Shown here: piece after piece, positions 16,238-25,159 of the stretch
Layout of the letters: each line of letters starts with the position of its first letter
Position numbering within the stretch: position 1 is the stretch's first letter
NCBI GenBank assembly: GCA_016219225.1
Contig: JACRBX010000071.1
Span: 1-46,665 of the forward strand
DNA: 46,665 nucleotides
DNA from: Deltaproteobacteria bacterium
GTDB lineage: Bacteria > Desulfobacterota > RBG-13-43-22
Direction of reading: 5' to 3'
The notes under the pieces: generated by a model
The model's input: only the letters and a program-made list of their open reading frames with translations
The model's database searches: none
What the model was told of the DNA's origin: nothing
Position numbers and translations under genes: made by a program

Positions 16238-17293
16238 ATGGGCTTGGGCCGCGGGACCTTTCAAGAAAACTACGGGCAGGACATGGCGATCATCCGCACC
16301 AGGCGGCAGTGGGGACTGCTCCTGGCCTTCTTTCTTATCCTTTTGGCTTACCCGCTGGTTGCCACTGACCGGCAACTGACGATCATAACCATGATCGGCA
16401 TTGCCATTATCAGTGTCCACGGGCTGAATATCCTCACCGGTTACTGCGGCCAGATCTCCATGGGACATGTGGGCTTTATGGCTGTCGGGGCCTATGTATC
16501 GGCCATCCTGACTGCCAAATTAGGCTGGTCCTTCTGGGCGGCCCTGCCCTGTGCGGCTATGGGCGCAGGAGTCGTCGGTCTGATCTTCGGTCTGCCCTCG
16601 TTAAAAATCAGGGGCTTTTATCTGATTATGGCCACCATCGCCGCTCATTTCATTATCATCTGGCTCATCCTCCAGCTCCGGGATCTCACCGGTGGTGCCG
16701 ATGGCATGCCGGTGCCCAAACCCCGACTGGGAAATTTCGTCTTCGATTCGAAAGCCAGCTACTACTATCTGGTTATGGCGACGGCTTTCCTGTCGACGGT
16801 CCTGGCCGTCAACATCGTCCGGACCAGGGCCGGCCGGGCCTTCGTGGCCATCAGAGATAACGACCTGGCGGCTGAAGTCATGGGGGTAAATCTCTTCAGT
16901 TACAAGCTTCAGGCCTTTTTCATCGGTTGTGTCTATGCCGGAGTGGCCGGGGTCCTGATGGTTCATTACTATGGATTCGCCAGTGTGGACCAGTTCCCCT
17001 TTATCGATTCAGTCTGGTATCTGGGCATGCTGATCGTCGGCGGTATGGGCAGCATCCCGGGGGCCATCCTGGGCGCCTTAGCCCTCAAGCTGCTGGATGA
17101 ATTGGTTACCATGGTCGGCCCTATCTTATCGGCCGCTATCGCCGCCCAGGCCGCGGCCTCGTTGGCCCTCATCAGCCGGGGATTGGTTATTATGCTTTTT
17201 CTTATTTTTGAACCCCGGGGACTCGATCACCGGTGGGAGATGGTCAAGGCCTATTTCAGGTTATGGCCTTTCTCCCGTCAGGAAGCTGAATGA
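16238..17293 (+). CDS. livM: LIV ABC transporter permease LivM (system 1)
   Basis: The 351-residue permease has about ten membrane segments, the N-terminal landmark ISVHGLNILTGYCGQISMGH, the coupling loop FVAIRDNDLAAEVMGVN and the GGMGSIPGAILGA stretch. It completes the LivH-LivM channel. A hydrophilic stretch of about 25 residues precedes the first helix. The 313-base gap after it contains a REP-type element and a heptamer repeat before livK. Confidence 0.92.
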   Translation: MGLGRGTFQENYGQDMAIIRTRRQWGLLLAFFLILLAYPLVATDRQLTIITMIGIAIISVHGLNILTGYCGQISMGHVGFMAVGAYVSAILTAKLGWSFWAALPCAAMGAGVVGLIFGLPSLKIRGFYLIMATIAAHFIIIWLILQLRDLTGGADGMPVPKPRLGNFVFDSKASYYYLVMATAFLSTVLAVNIVRTRAGRAFVAIRDNDLAAEVMGVNLFSYKLQAFFIGCVYAGVAGVLMVHYYGFASVDQFPFIDSVWYLGMLIVGGMGSIPGAILGALALKLLDELVTMVGPILSAAIAAQAAASLALISRGLVIMLFLIFEPRGLDHRWEMVKAYFRLWPFSRQEAE

Positions 17294-17366
17294 AAGGGGG
17301 GTGATCCGATAAAAAAAAGGTGCAAGGCTCAAGGAAAGCAACATAACACTACAGCGACACTTCTTT

Positions 17367-17463
17367 CGTCATTCCCGAATGTCTTTATCGGGAATCCAGG
17401 TTTTTCAAGAAAATGAGAAATCAAAGTCCCTGGATTCCGGCTTAAAACATGCCGGAATGACGG
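17367..17463. repeat. REP doublet (REPIN-like inverted pair)
   Basis: Two copies of a palindrome of the form CGTCATTCC-hairpin-GGAATCCAGG face each other. The left copy (17367-17400) has arms TCCCG/CGGGA and the right copy (17428-17463, opposite strand) has arms TCCGG/CCGGA. The copies differ by compensating changes in the arms, which supports a folded single-stranded form. Such doublets are often moved by TnpA-REP (RAYT) transposases; none is in this window. Confidence 0.75.
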
Positions 17464-17540
17464 ATAAGGGGACGCATCATGAAAAAAGGTCGCTGTAATA
17501 ATTAAGGATGCAGTAAAATATCGAAGGGGAGTTTTTTTTT

Positions 17541-17579
17541 AAATTCCGAAATCCGAAATCGAAAATCCGAAATTGGAAT
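17541..17579. repeat. Heptamer repeat upstream of livK
   Basis: CCGAAAT CCGAAAT CGAAAAT CCGAAAT, period 7, is related to the CCGAACT word. Confidence 0.65.
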
Positions 17580-17606
17580 CTATTTTCATACTAACAGGAG
17601 GAGACC

Positions 17607-18863
17607 ATGGCAACAATGAGTTCACGAGTAGGCGCATTAATGATTGTGTTGGTAGCGGTAGTCTTGCTTTTTTCACCCAATGCCGGCGCTGCCGGAAAAA
17701 CCGTCTATATCGGCGGTACCATGTCCTTGACCGGACCCTACGCCGAGGATTCGGCCTCGGTCCTGGCCGCCTTTGAAGATTATGTCAAATATGTAAACGA
17801 GACCAAGCAACTGGCCCCCTGGCGCAAGGATAAATGGCCGGCCGATATTAACATCGAGCTGCTCTGGCGGGATGATGAGCTTAAACCGGCCAAGGCCCTC
17901 TCGATCTATGAAGAACTCAAGGCCAAGGGAATGCTGGTCTATAGAATATCCGGTTCCCCCATCGCCCTGGCCCTGAAGGACAAGCTGAATCAGGACCACA
18001 TGGGTGCCACGAGCATGGCCTCGGGCCCCTATCTCCTCAAGCCCCCACAAACCGTTTTCACCTATTATCCGATTTATACCGATGCCCTGGCGGCCATCGC
18101 CGATTGGTTTAAGGAAAACTGGAAAGGCCCCGGCAAGCCCAGGGTGGCCTATCTCACCGCCGACAATGCCATGGGTAAGTCCATTGAGATTCCCGAGTTA
18201 AAAGCCTATCTGGAGAAGGCCGGGTTTGAATTTGCGGGTATCCAGTATGTGCCTCTGGTCCCCACTTCTCCACCAACCACCCAGCTTATGTGGCTGAAAC
18301 AAAACAATGTCAACCTGGCCCTGGGCGTGATGGTCAATCCCGGTTCCCAGCCCACTGTCAAAGAGATGGTCCGGCTGGGCATGGGACCGCACTTGGCCTA
18401 TAAGATGACCCTGGGTTGTGCCTTACCCAGTCACGCCGCCGTCTTCGCCCCGGCCATGGGGACCCTGGGGGACGGTTTTGTGGTGGCCGGCAGTTTCCCT
18501 CCCTTAGATGACCTGGCCACACCGGGGATCAAATTCTGTGACGATCTGCAGAAAAAATATCGCCCCAACAAAAAGGCTACCCACGTTATGTATGTGGGCG
18601 GTATGCTGGAAGCCATGGTCCAGGTCGAGGCCATCAGGCTGGCCATGCAGACCACGCCGCTGGAAAAATTAAAACCGATCGATGTCCTCCAGAACGGCTT
18701 CTACAAGATCAAAAATCTGGACACCGGTCATTTGAGTGCCACACCCCTGAATTATAGTAAAGGGGATATCGAGGGTGTCGATGCCGTCCGGGTCGATCAG
18801 GTCCAAAAAGGGAAGGTCGTCAAGGTGGGCGTTTGGCCGACCCGTCATATTTATCCCCATTAA
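17607..18863 (+). CDS. livK: LIV ABC transporter substrate-binding protein LivK (system 1)
   Basis: The 418-residue type I periplasmic binding protein has a signal peptide (about 1-28, cleavage after AGA). The mature protein begins with VYIGGTMSLTGPYAEDSASV, and the lobes alternate as usual (LWRDDELKPAKALSIYEEL, VAYLTADNAMGKSIEIPELK). It delivers substrate to LivH-LivM. The ligand pocket is not similar enough to LivJ or LivK of E. coli to name a ligand. AGGAGGAG gives a strong ribosome site. A hairpin (18881-18913) follows the stop. Confidence 0.9.
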   Translation: MATMSSRVGALMIVLVAVVLLFSPNAGAAGKTVYIGGTMSLTGPYAEDSASVLAAFEDYVKYVNETKQLAPWRKDKWPADINIELLWRDDELKPAKALSIYEELKAKGMLVYRISGSPIALALKDKLNQDHMGATSMASGPYLLKPPQTVFTYYPIYTDALAAIADWFKENWKGPGKPRVAYLTADNAMGKSIEIPELKAYLEKAGFEFAGIQYVPLVPTSPPTTQLMWLKQNNVNLALGVMVNPGSQPTVKEMVRLGMGPHLAYKMTLGCALPSHAAVFAPAMGTLGDGFVVAGSFPPLDDLATPGIKFCDDLQKKYRPNKKATHVMYVGGMLEAMVQVEAIRLAMQTTPLEKLKPIDVLQNGFYKIKNLDTGHLSATPLNYSKGDIEGVDAVRVDQVQKGKVVKVGVWPTRHIYPH

Positions 18864-18880
18864 TCTTTCAACACCCCACT

Positions 18881-18913
18881 CCCATACTTCCCCTCTCAAA
18901 AGGGAGGTATGGG
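18881..18913 (+). terminator. Hairpin downstream of livK (possible attenuator or terminator)
   Basis: CCCATACTTCCC pairs with GGGAGGTATGGG (about 13 bp with one wobble) around a short A-rich loop. There is no T-run, so Rho-independent termination is uncertain; it could protect the transcript 3' end. Confidence 0.45.
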
Positions 18914-18970
18914 GGTTGAGCACCGCACAGTTTGAAAATGGGACTTGGGCCTACGGGAGAGAGGCGATGG

Positions 18971-19075
18971 GCAAGGTTCAAGGGTTAAGGGTTTTACACT
19001 TGCAACCTGCAACTTGCAACTTTCTTTTCAACTGACCCCTGACCCCTGACCCCCGACCCCCGACCCCCGATCCCT
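18971..19075. repeat. Mixed heptamer repeats between livK and the DUF169 gene
   Basis: Three different 7-base words lie in series: AAGGTTC AAGGGTT AAGGGTT, then GCAACCT GCAACTT GCAACTT, then CCCCTGA twice and CCCCCGA three times. This is the richest array in the LIV region. Confidence 0.8.
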
Positions 19076-19110
19076 GGAAACAATTTTCGTACTAACCGAA
19101 AGGAAGTATC

Positions 19111-19866
19111 ATGACCTCATCAGGATGGGACCAAGCGGGCTGGATAGAGATATCAAAAAAGCTTAATCTGGAACTGCCGCCGATAGCCGTCAGTTTTATG
19201 ATAAAACCGCCGGAGGGGATCAAAAAACTGGAAGACCCGCTGGCCATGTGTGAAATGCTCAAGCGGGCTCAGGAAGGGCAGGCCTTCTATGCCGGTACGG
19301 AAAACCATACCTGTCCCGCCGGACCTTACATCCTGGGCAAAAGTGCGCCCCCGGCTTACACCTCGGGAGAATTCGGGGCCGGATTGAAGGTTTTCAACCA
19401 TTTCCGGGCCATGAGAAGGTTGTATGACGACCTTCCTAAATTCGATGCCGGCCGGAATATTAATTATGTAGCCTTTTCTCCCCTGGACCGGCTGACCTTT
19501 GTGCCCGATCTTCTCATCCTGGTAGCCGAGGTGGATCAGGCCGAGATCCTGTTGCGGGCCATGAGTTATTCCACCGGAAAGGTCTGGACCAGCAAATCCA
19601 CCGGCGTCATCGGCTGCGCCTGGATCTATACCTATCCCTATCTGAGCGGTGAAGTGAATTATATTACCACCGGCCTGGGTCATGGGATGAAAAGAAGGAA
19701 AGTTCTTCCCCCCGGGCGGCAACTGATTGCCATCCCCTATGACTGGTTGGCCGTCATGCTCTCCAATCTGAAAACCATGCCCTGGGTCCTGCCCATGTTC
19801 CAGCCCGATGCGGACGATTTTCTCAGGAACCTCAAGACCGACCTGGGGCTTGATCCCGACCATTAA
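19111..19866 (+). CDS. DUF169 domain-containing protein
   Basis: This 251-residue cytosolic protein of the DUF169 family is recognised by LELPPIAVSFMIKPPEG near the start, the conserved cysteine block CEMLKRAQEG with NHTCPAGPYILG (about 45-75), and the late motif VIGCAWIYTYPYLSGEVNY. The biochemical role of the family is unknown. Conserved cysteines suggest a metal or redox site, but this is inference. Many DUF169 genes lie beside acyl-CoA synthetase and LIV genes, as here. GAAAGGAAG precedes the ATG. A small terminator-like hairpin lies at its stop. Confidence 0.85.
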   Translation: MTSSGWDQAGWIEISKKLNLELPPIAVSFMIKPPEGIKKLEDPLAMCEMLKRAQEGQAFYAGTENHTCPAGPYILGKSAPPAYTSGEFGAGLKVFNHFRAMRRLYDDLPKFDAGRNINYVAFSPLDRLTFVPDLLILVAEVDQAEILLRAMSYSTGKVWTSKSTGVIGCAWIYTYPYLSGEVNYITTGLGHGMKRRKVLPPGRQLIAIPYDWLAVMLSNLKTMPWVLPMFQPDADDFLRNLKTDLGLDPDH

Positions 19867-19886
19867 GCTGTTTTCAAGCTTTTTTC
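19865..19886 (+). terminator. Rho-independent terminator after the DUF169 gene
   Basis: AAGCT and AGCTT arms flank a 7-base loop and are followed by a run of T. The stem is short, so strength is probably modest. Confidence 0.45.
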
Positions 19887-19916
19887 CTGAAATGTCAAAC
19901 TTGACTGATTGACAGG
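19876..19916 (+). promoter_or_regulatory. Shared motif copy A upstream of the hydrolase gene
   Basis: CAAGCTTTTTTCC, then TCAAAC and TTGACTGATTGACA, recur in the same order at 23559-23599 upstream of the second livK. Both copies begin about 10 bases after a stop codon and flank the hydrolase/response-regulator/kinase block. They could be response-regulator sites or duplicated spacer sequence. Confidence 0.4.
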
Positions 19917-20003
19917 ACAAAAAGAATCGAGTACCTTTTCTCTCGAAACTGTCAGACCGCCTATTCGGCTGTTTTTTCCAATGAATAAAAGGGAGGTACT
20001 CTG

Positions 20004-21053
20004 ATGAGAAAACCCATGTTGTTTTCGTCTTTGGCTGTTGGGAAACGGTGTACGTTTGTTCATGGGACACGGAAGGTTTTGTGGCCTCTGCCCCTGGCAA
20101 TGGTTTTGATGATTTTCATGCTGGTCCAGGGAACGGCCCAGGCCCAGGTGGCCCGCATCGAATTCCATCCGGTGGCGACAATAACCCTCAGTGACTCTGA
20201 ACTGTTAAGCGGTCAGGCAACGGGGAAACCCGTCACCATCGCCGGCGTCCTCAACCTACCCAAACCCGGAAAAGACAAGCTTCCGGCCGTCATCATCCTC
20301 CACGGATCAAGCGGCCCCGGCGGCACGAACGGGCCCACGGCCGACTGGTCGCACCGTCTCAACGCCCTCGGCATTGCCACCTTCGGCCTGGACTGCTTCG
20401 CCGGCCGCGGCATCGTCTCGACCTCGGAGGATCAGGGGAAGTTCGGCCGCCTGAATATGATCGTCGACGCCTATAAAGCTCTGAAGCTTCTGTCGCGTCA
20501 TCCGCGCATCGATCCGGGTAAAATCGCCCTCCTCGGCATCTCGCGCGGCGGCCAGGGTGCGCTCTATGCCGCCATGAAGCGGATGCGGACCGCCTATGGT
20601 TCGCCCCAGGTGGAATTTGCCGGGTTCATGGCCTTATATCCTAATTGTATCACTTCCTACCGAGATGAGACGGTCACTACCGGAAAGCCGATCCGTATCC
20701 TCCATGGCACGGCCGACGACTACAACCCGATCGTTCCCTGCCGTGCTTATGTAGATCGGGCCGGGAAAGCCGGGGCCGATATCCAACTCCTTGAATATAA
20801 CGGCGCCCACCACGGCTTTGATGCGGAAGCCTTGCGTAAGTCCATTCAATGCAAAACCTGTCAGACGGACCGCCGCTGCAAACTGGCCGAGAAAGAAGGC
20901 GGCCTCATCGTCAATCTCGAAACGCAGAAGCCTTTCAGCTATTCAGATGCCTGCGTCGAAACCGGGACCACCCTGGCTTACAACGAAGCGGAGGGCCCCA
21001 AGGCCCGGGCCGATGCCCTTGAATTCTTCAAAAGCCTTTTCGGGTTGAAATAA
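20004..21053 (+). CDS. Exported dienelactone-hydrolase-like alpha/beta hydrolase
   Basis: The 349-residue protein has a long signal peptide (about 1-50; hydrophobic LPLAMVLMIFMLVQGTAQAQ). It then has an alpha/beta hydrolase fold with HGSSGPGG (oxyanion region), nucleophile elbow GISRGG, acid in HGTADDYNP and catalytic histidine in NGAHHGF. It resembles dienelactone hydrolase family esterases that act in the periplasm. A cysteine-rich insert (CKTCQTDRRC) after the histidine is unusual and may form disulfides. GGGAGG lies before the ATG at 20004. The gene immediately precedes the two-component pair and could be its target or share its stimulus. The natural substrate is unknown. Confidence 0.82.
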   Translation: MRKPMLFSSLAVGKRCTFVHGTRKVLWPLPLAMVLMIFMLVQGTAQAQVARIEFHPVATITLSDSELLSGQATGKPVTIAGVLNLPKPGKDKLPAVIILHGSSGPGGTNGPTADWSHRLNALGIATFGLDCFAGRGIVSTSEDQGKFGRLNMIVDAYKALKLLSRHPRIDPGKIALLGISRGGQGALYAAMKRMRTAYGSPQVEFAGFMALYPNCITSYRDETVTTGKPIRILHGTADDYNPIVPCRAYVDRAGKAGADIQLLEYNGAHHGFDAEALRKSIQCKTCQTDRRCKLAEKEGGLIVNLETQKPFSYSDACVETGTTLAYNEAEGPKARADALEFFKSLFGLK

Positions 21054-21085
21054 TTACCGCACCGCTTGTAAAGGAAGATGGCGGC

Positions 21086-21739
21086 ATGAGCATTAAGGTA
21101 TTCCTGGCCGACGATCATCGCATTGTCCGGGAGGGTTTTCGTTTGCTTCTGGAGACCCAACCCGATATCATCGTGATAGGGGAGGCGGTTAACGGTCGCG
21201 AGGCGGTCCGGCAGGTTGTGATACTTTCCCCCGATATCTGCCTCATGGATATAGCCATGCCGGAACTGAATGGGGTTGAAGCCACCCGGCAGATCTCCCG
21301 GGAATGTCCCACCGTGAGGGTGATCATACTCTCCATGTATTCCACCAGCCAGCACATATTCGGAGCCCTTCAGGCCGGGGCCCGGGGTTATATCCTGAAG
21401 GAATCGGCCGGAGACGATCTGATAAAGGCCGTCAGGGCCGTCCATAGCGGTCAGACCTTCCTTTGCAGCGAGATTTCAGAGACCGTAGCCGGCGACTACG
21501 TGCGGCACCGGGAGATAGCCGAGGGACAAGGTCCGCTGGCCAGTCTCAGCCCCCGGGAGCGGGAGATCCTCCAACTTCTGGTGGAAGGTAAGTCCAATGT
21601 CAAGATTGCCGAACGTCTCTTTCTTTCCCCGAAGACCGTGGAGACCTACCGGAGCCACCTGATGCAGAAACTGGGCTTAAGCGACCTGCCGGCCCTGGTA
21701 AAGTTCGCCATCCAGCACGGCCTGACCTCCCTGGAGTAG
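21086..21739 (+). CDS. NarL/FixJ-family response regulator
   Basis: The 217-residue protein has a receiver domain (about 3-120) with acidic pair DD at 9-10, phospho-acceptor Asp55 (ICLMDIAMPE), Ser/Thr in IILSMYS and Lys in GYILKES. A LuxR-type helix-turn-helix follows (about 150-212; LSPREREILQLLVEGKSN, LFLSPKTVETYRSHLMQKL). All key residues are present. The kinase gene starts 10 bases after its stop, so they form a cognate pair. It is the only response regulator in the window. Likely targets are the flanking hydrolase and LIV genes (inference). Confidence 0.93.
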   Translation: MSIKVFLADDHRIVREGFRLLLETQPDIIVIGEAVNGREAVRQVVILSPDICLMDIAMPELNGVEATRQISRECPTVRVIILSMYSTSQHIFGALQAGARGYILKESAGDDLIKAVRAVHSGQTFLCSEISETVAGDYVRHREIAEGQGPLASLSPREREILQLLVEGKSNVKIAERLFLSPKTVETYRSHLMQKLGLSDLPALVKFAIQHGLTSLE

Positions 21740-21749
21740 GAACAATCCC

Positions 21750-23549
21750 ATGACATGGTTCAGGCCTAAACCGGCCCTGATTTTCTTCCTGGCCCTTCTC
21801 TCTATCTATTCACCCCTCCTGGCCGTAGAAAATCCCCTGCAAACGGTTTTTCTACTCCACTCCCACCACCGGGGCTATAAATGGACCGACGATCAGAATG
21901 CCGGGATAGAAGCGGCCCTGAAAGAGGCCGTGGGTCCGAATCAGATCTATATCGAGTACATGGATACCGGCCGGATGCCTCACGACCGGGACTACCGTGA
22001 TCTTCTTCGGGTCTACCAAATTAAATACAGCGGTTTGAAATTCGACGTCATCTGCGTCACCGATGCCGATGCCTTGCGGTTCATGCTGACCTACCGGGAC
22101 CGGCTCTTTCCGGGCACCCCGGTGGTTTTCTCCGGCGTCAACGATGCCGAAGAGGCTGACCTGAAAAAGGCCAAGAACTTTACCGGCGTGAGCCTGGAGG
22201 CCGACCTGAAGGCCAACCTGGAACTAATCCTGAAACTGCATCCCCAAACACGGCTGGTGGTCTTTATCAATGAGTGGACTACCAAAGGATACCGTCTCCA
22301 CGAGGAGTTCCTGAAAATCAGCCCCCTTTTCGAAAAATCGACCGCATTTGTTTTATTAGAGGACAAGGATACCAAGGAGATCTTTCAGGTCCTGGGAGCC
22401 CTGCCGCCGCAAAGCGTCATCCTTTACGGGGTATTCGGCCGGGACAAGGTGGGCCGGATATTCGACTATGATGAGATTATTGCCCTCATCGCCCGCAATT
22501 CAAAAGCGCCGATCTACAGCCCATGGGATTTCAATCTCGGCCATGGCATCGTCGGGGGTGTCATGACCACCGGCTACTCTCAGGGAGAAGCCGCCGGGAA
22601 ACAGGCCTTAAGGATTCTCCGGGGCGGCCGGGTCCGTTATATCCCGGTGGAAAGGACTGCTCCCAAACGTACCACCTTCGATTACCATCAACTCAAGCGT
22701 TTCAAGATCGGCCGCCATCAATTGCCGGCCGGGAGCCTGGTCATAAACCATCCGGAAACCTTCTATCAAAAGCATAAAAGGCTTATCAATACGGCTATCG
22801 CGATTATCGCCGCCTTATTAGCGGTTATCTCCGTCCTTCTGATCAACATCCAGGCCCGGAGACGAACCGAAAAAGAGCTCATGGCTTCCCGGGAACAGCT
22901 TCGTGGGCTGGGTTGGCGGCTCTCCGAAACCGAAGAGAAGGGGCGGAAGGCCTTGTCCAGGGAGCTACACGATCAGATTGGGCAAAACCTGACCATCCTG
23001 GGTGTTAACCTGACCATCCTTAGATCCCTGATCCCCAGGGAGGCGCCTGCGCTGGTCTACTCCCGGATTACCGATTCTGTGGCTCTGGTGAAACAGACCA
23101 CCGAGAAGGTTCGGAACCTGATGAGCGATCTGCGGTCCCCGGTACTGGACGACTACGGCCTGGTAGCGGCCCTGGACCATTATGCCAAACAATGGGGCGC
23201 CCGGACAGGGATTGAAATTACGGTCCGTGGCCCCGGGTCGGACCTTCGCCCGGCGCTGCAGGTTGAAAACGCCTTGTTCCGGATTGTTCAAGAGGCCTTG
23301 ACGAATGTGGTCAAGCATGCCAAGGCCGGGGCGGTTGTCATTACCGTAAGCATGATGAAAGAGAAAGTGATCATTTCAATCGAAGATAACGGCATCGGTT
23401 ATGACACAACGTCGGCCGCCCATTCGGAAGACAAGGGAGGCTGGGGGTTGATGACCATGGAAGAAAGGGCTCTGGCTGTGGGAGGGACCTTCCGGGTCAA
23501 GTCAGGCTCGGAGATTGGGACCCAGGTAGTGGTCGAGGTACCGTTATAA
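21750..23549 (+). CDS. Sensor histidine kinase with ABC-type substrate-binding sensor domain
   Basis: The 599-residue membrane kinase has a signal or first helix (about 8-25), then a periplasmic domain like the ABC_sub_bind family (about 30-320; FDVICVTDADALRFML, GTPVVFSGVNDAEE, GIVGGVMTTGYSQGE). A transmembrane helix (345-368) and coiled linker follow. The HisKA_3 dimerisation box has phospho-accepting His407 (SRELHDQIGQNLT), and the HATPase domain has N box near 517, G1 EDNGIG (545-550) and a GWGLMTM box. It would sense a small extracellular molecule and phosphorylate the adjacent NarL-type regulator. Its position between two LIV importers suggests it detects their substrate. Confidence 0.92.
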   Translation: MTWFRPKPALIFFLALLSIYSPLLAVENPLQTVFLLHSHHRGYKWTDDQNAGIEAALKEAVGPNQIYIEYMDTGRMPHDRDYRDLLRVYQIKYSGLKFDVICVTDADALRFMLTYRDRLFPGTPVVFSGVNDAEEADLKKAKNFTGVSLEADLKANLELILKLHPQTRLVVFINEWTTKGYRLHEEFLKISPLFEKSTAFVLLEDKDTKEIFQVLGALPPQSVILYGVFGRDKVGRIFDYDEIIALIARNSKAPIYSPWDFNLGHGIVGGVMTTGYSQGEAAGKQALRILRGGRVRYIPVERTAPKRTTFDYHQLKRFKIGRHQLPAGSLVINHPETFYQKHKRLINTAIAIIAALLAVISVLLINIQARRRTEKELMASREQLRGLGWRLSETEEKGRKALSRELHDQIGQNLTILGVNLTILRSLIPREAPALVYSRITDSVALVKQTTEKVRNLMSDLRSPVLDDYGLVAALDHYAKQWGARTGIEITVRGPGSDLRPALQVENALFRIVQEALTNVVKHAKAGAVVITVSMMKEKVIISIEDNGIGYDTTSAAHSEDKGGWGLMTMEERALAVGGTFRVKSGSEIGTQVVVEVPL

Positions 23550-23558
23550 TCCATTTAT

Positions 23559-23599
23559 CAAGCTTTTTTCCGAAAAAATCAAACCTGTCTGATTGTCAA
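23559..23599 (+). promoter_or_regulatory. Shared motif copy B upstream of livK2
   Basis: It has the same series as copy A: CAAGCTTTTTTCC identical over 13 bases, then TCAAAC, then CTGTCTGATTGTCA against TTGACTGATTGACA. It lies 9 bases after the kinase stop and about 140 bases before livK2. Confidence 0.4.
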
Positions 23600-23651
23600 T
23601 TGAAGGCTCATCTGGTAATTCCTACCTAAACTCTATATAGAGTAACAACGG

Positions 23652-23713
23652 ACCTTGAAAATGGGTTCAAGGTTTGTCTCACTTGAAATTTGCATCTTGA
23701 AACTTGAAACTGT
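23652..23713. repeat. Heptamer repeat upstream of livK2
   Basis: Degenerate words around CTTGAAA (CTTGAAA CTTGAAA CTG at the end) with a 7-base period run up to the livK2 ribosome binding site. Confidence 0.65.
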
Positions 23714-23736
23714 TTCTTAAAGAAAGGAGAAATAGT

Positions 23737-24954
23737 ATGAAAAGGTTATTTGTATTATTAGTTCTTGCAGGTTTCACGGCCGCCGGTTTTCTGGTTTGCC
23801 CGGCCTCCCAGGCCGCTGATACGATCAAGGTGGGCATTGTGGACACCTATACGGGTCCGGCCACGGCCTACACCCAGGATATGCTTGACGCCTTCAAGCT
23901 GGCCGTGGAAAAGATTAATGCCAAAGGCGGGGTCCTGGGCCGGAAGATCGTCTACACCACCAGGGATGAAAAATTCAAACCCGATATCGGGTTGTCCATG
24001 GCCAAGGAACTGGTTATGAAAGAAAACGTCGATATCCTCATGGGGACCATCAACAGCGCCACGGCCCTGGCCGTATCAGACTTTGCCAAAAAGGAAAAGA
24101 TCCCCTTTTTTATCACCTTTTCCAAGAGTGAGAAACTTATCGGAGAGAAGGGCCACCACTACGTCTTCAACATGAATGAGAATACCGAAATGGCCGGCCG
24201 GGCCGCCGCCGTGTCTTTGGCCAGAAAGCCCTATACCAAATATTGGATCTGCGGGGATGACTACGAGTACGGTCATGCCATCGCCGATGCCGTCTGGAAC
24301 AGCCTGAAAAAGTTGAAACCGGGGGTCCAACTCCTCGGCCAGTCCTGGTGGAAGGTGGGGGAGGCCGATTTTACCCCCTATATCACCCAGATCCTGGCCG
24401 CCAAACCCGATTTCCTTATCGTGGCCACCGGTGGCGGCGGCATGGTCAACTTCCAGAAGGCGGCCAAGGCCACCGGGTTGAACCAGAAGGTGCCCTTCTA
24501 TCAGCACACGGCCACTGAACTGGGGACCCTGCTGCCCCAGGGTCCGGATGCACCGGAGGGGATCTACGGAACCAGCCAGTATCATTTCTACTTTCCCAAT
24601 ACGCCGGCCAACCGGGCCTTTGCCGATGAGTTCAACAAGGTCTACAAGAGATACCCGAAGGCCACGGCCCTGATCGGTTATATGACGGCCCAGTTCATCG
24701 CCGAGGGATACAAGAAGGCCGGAAAGGTGGACAAAGAGGCGCTGATCAAGGCCCTTGAGGGAATGACCCTTGATTCACCCGGGGGGCCTCTATCCATCCG
24801 GGCCTGCGACCATCAGCTCGAGCTGCCCATGTATTGGGGCATCACTAAAAAGGACCCCAAGTATCCCTTTCTCGTCTCAGGCGATATCCAGGCCGTAGCG
24901 CCCAAGGACTACATGCCGACCTGTGACGAAATCATGAAGCAGAGAAAGCCCTAA
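23737..24954 (+). CDS. livK: LIV ABC transporter substrate-binding protein LivK (system 2)
   Basis: The 405-residue periplasmic binding protein has a clear signal peptide (MKRLFVLLVLAGFTAAGFLV onwards, cleavage near SQA-AD). The mature part starts IKVGIVDTYTGPATAYTQDM, with ALAVSDFAKKEKIPFF and YWICGDDYEYGHAIADAVW typical of Peripla_BP_6. The ATG at 23737 follows AAAGGAG; an upstream in-frame TTG at 23704 lies in repeat sequence and would spoil the signal peptide. It heads the second LIV operon. The ligand is unknown. Confidence 0.92.
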   Translation: MKRLFVLLVLAGFTAAGFLVCPASQAADTIKVGIVDTYTGPATAYTQDMLDAFKLAVEKINAKGGVLGRKIVYTTRDEKFKPDIGLSMAKELVMKENVDILMGTINSATALAVSDFAKKEKIPFFITFSKSEKLIGEKGHHYVFNMNENTEMAGRAAAVSLARKPYTKYWICGDDYEYGHAIADAVWNSLKKLKPGVQLLGQSWWKVGEADFTPYITQILAAKPDFLIVATGGGGMVNFQKAAKATGLNQKVPFYQHTATELGTLLPQGPDAPEGIYGTSQYHFYFPNTPANRAFADEFNKVYKRYPKATALIGYMTAQFIAEGYKKAGKVDKEALIKALEGMTLDSPGGPLSIRACDHQLELPMYWGITKKDPKYPFLVSGDIQAVAPKDYMPTCDEIMKQRKP

Positions 24955-25003
24955 CCAAATTTGGACGCTGGTGAACGCAGATTGCCAGGATTTAACTTGA
25001 AAA

Positions 25004-25078
25004 GAGTATCAAGTATCAAGTATCAAGTTGCAGGTTGCAGGTTGCAGATTTTCGCTTTGAGCTTTCAGCTTTGATCTT
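25004..25078. repeat. Heptamer repeats between livK2 and livH2
   Basis: AGTATCA repeated three times runs into GTTGCAG repeated three times and then CTTTGAG CTTTCAG CTTTGAT. Three words follow each other with the 7-base spacing kept across most junctions. Confidence 0.85.
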
Positions 25079-25159
25079 ATTTCTTGAACCCGCGGGTATC
25101 GGCGAAAATCTGCGTCCTAATTAAAGAATCCAAACCGGACCCGTTAAGGGAGTGCTGTA

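Larger units (their letters stand above)
17294..17606. other. livM-livK intergenic spacer
   Basis: No gene is evident in these 313 bases. The spacer holds a REP-doublet hairpin (17367-17463), the short word AAGGGGACG also seen near 180 and 44890, a heptamer block (17541-17579) and an AGGAGGAG ribosome site just before livK. Confidence 0.6.

Noticed and set aside
25004-25078. CRISPR array
   Set aside because: The repeats are 7 bases long with no unique spacers, and there are no cas genes.
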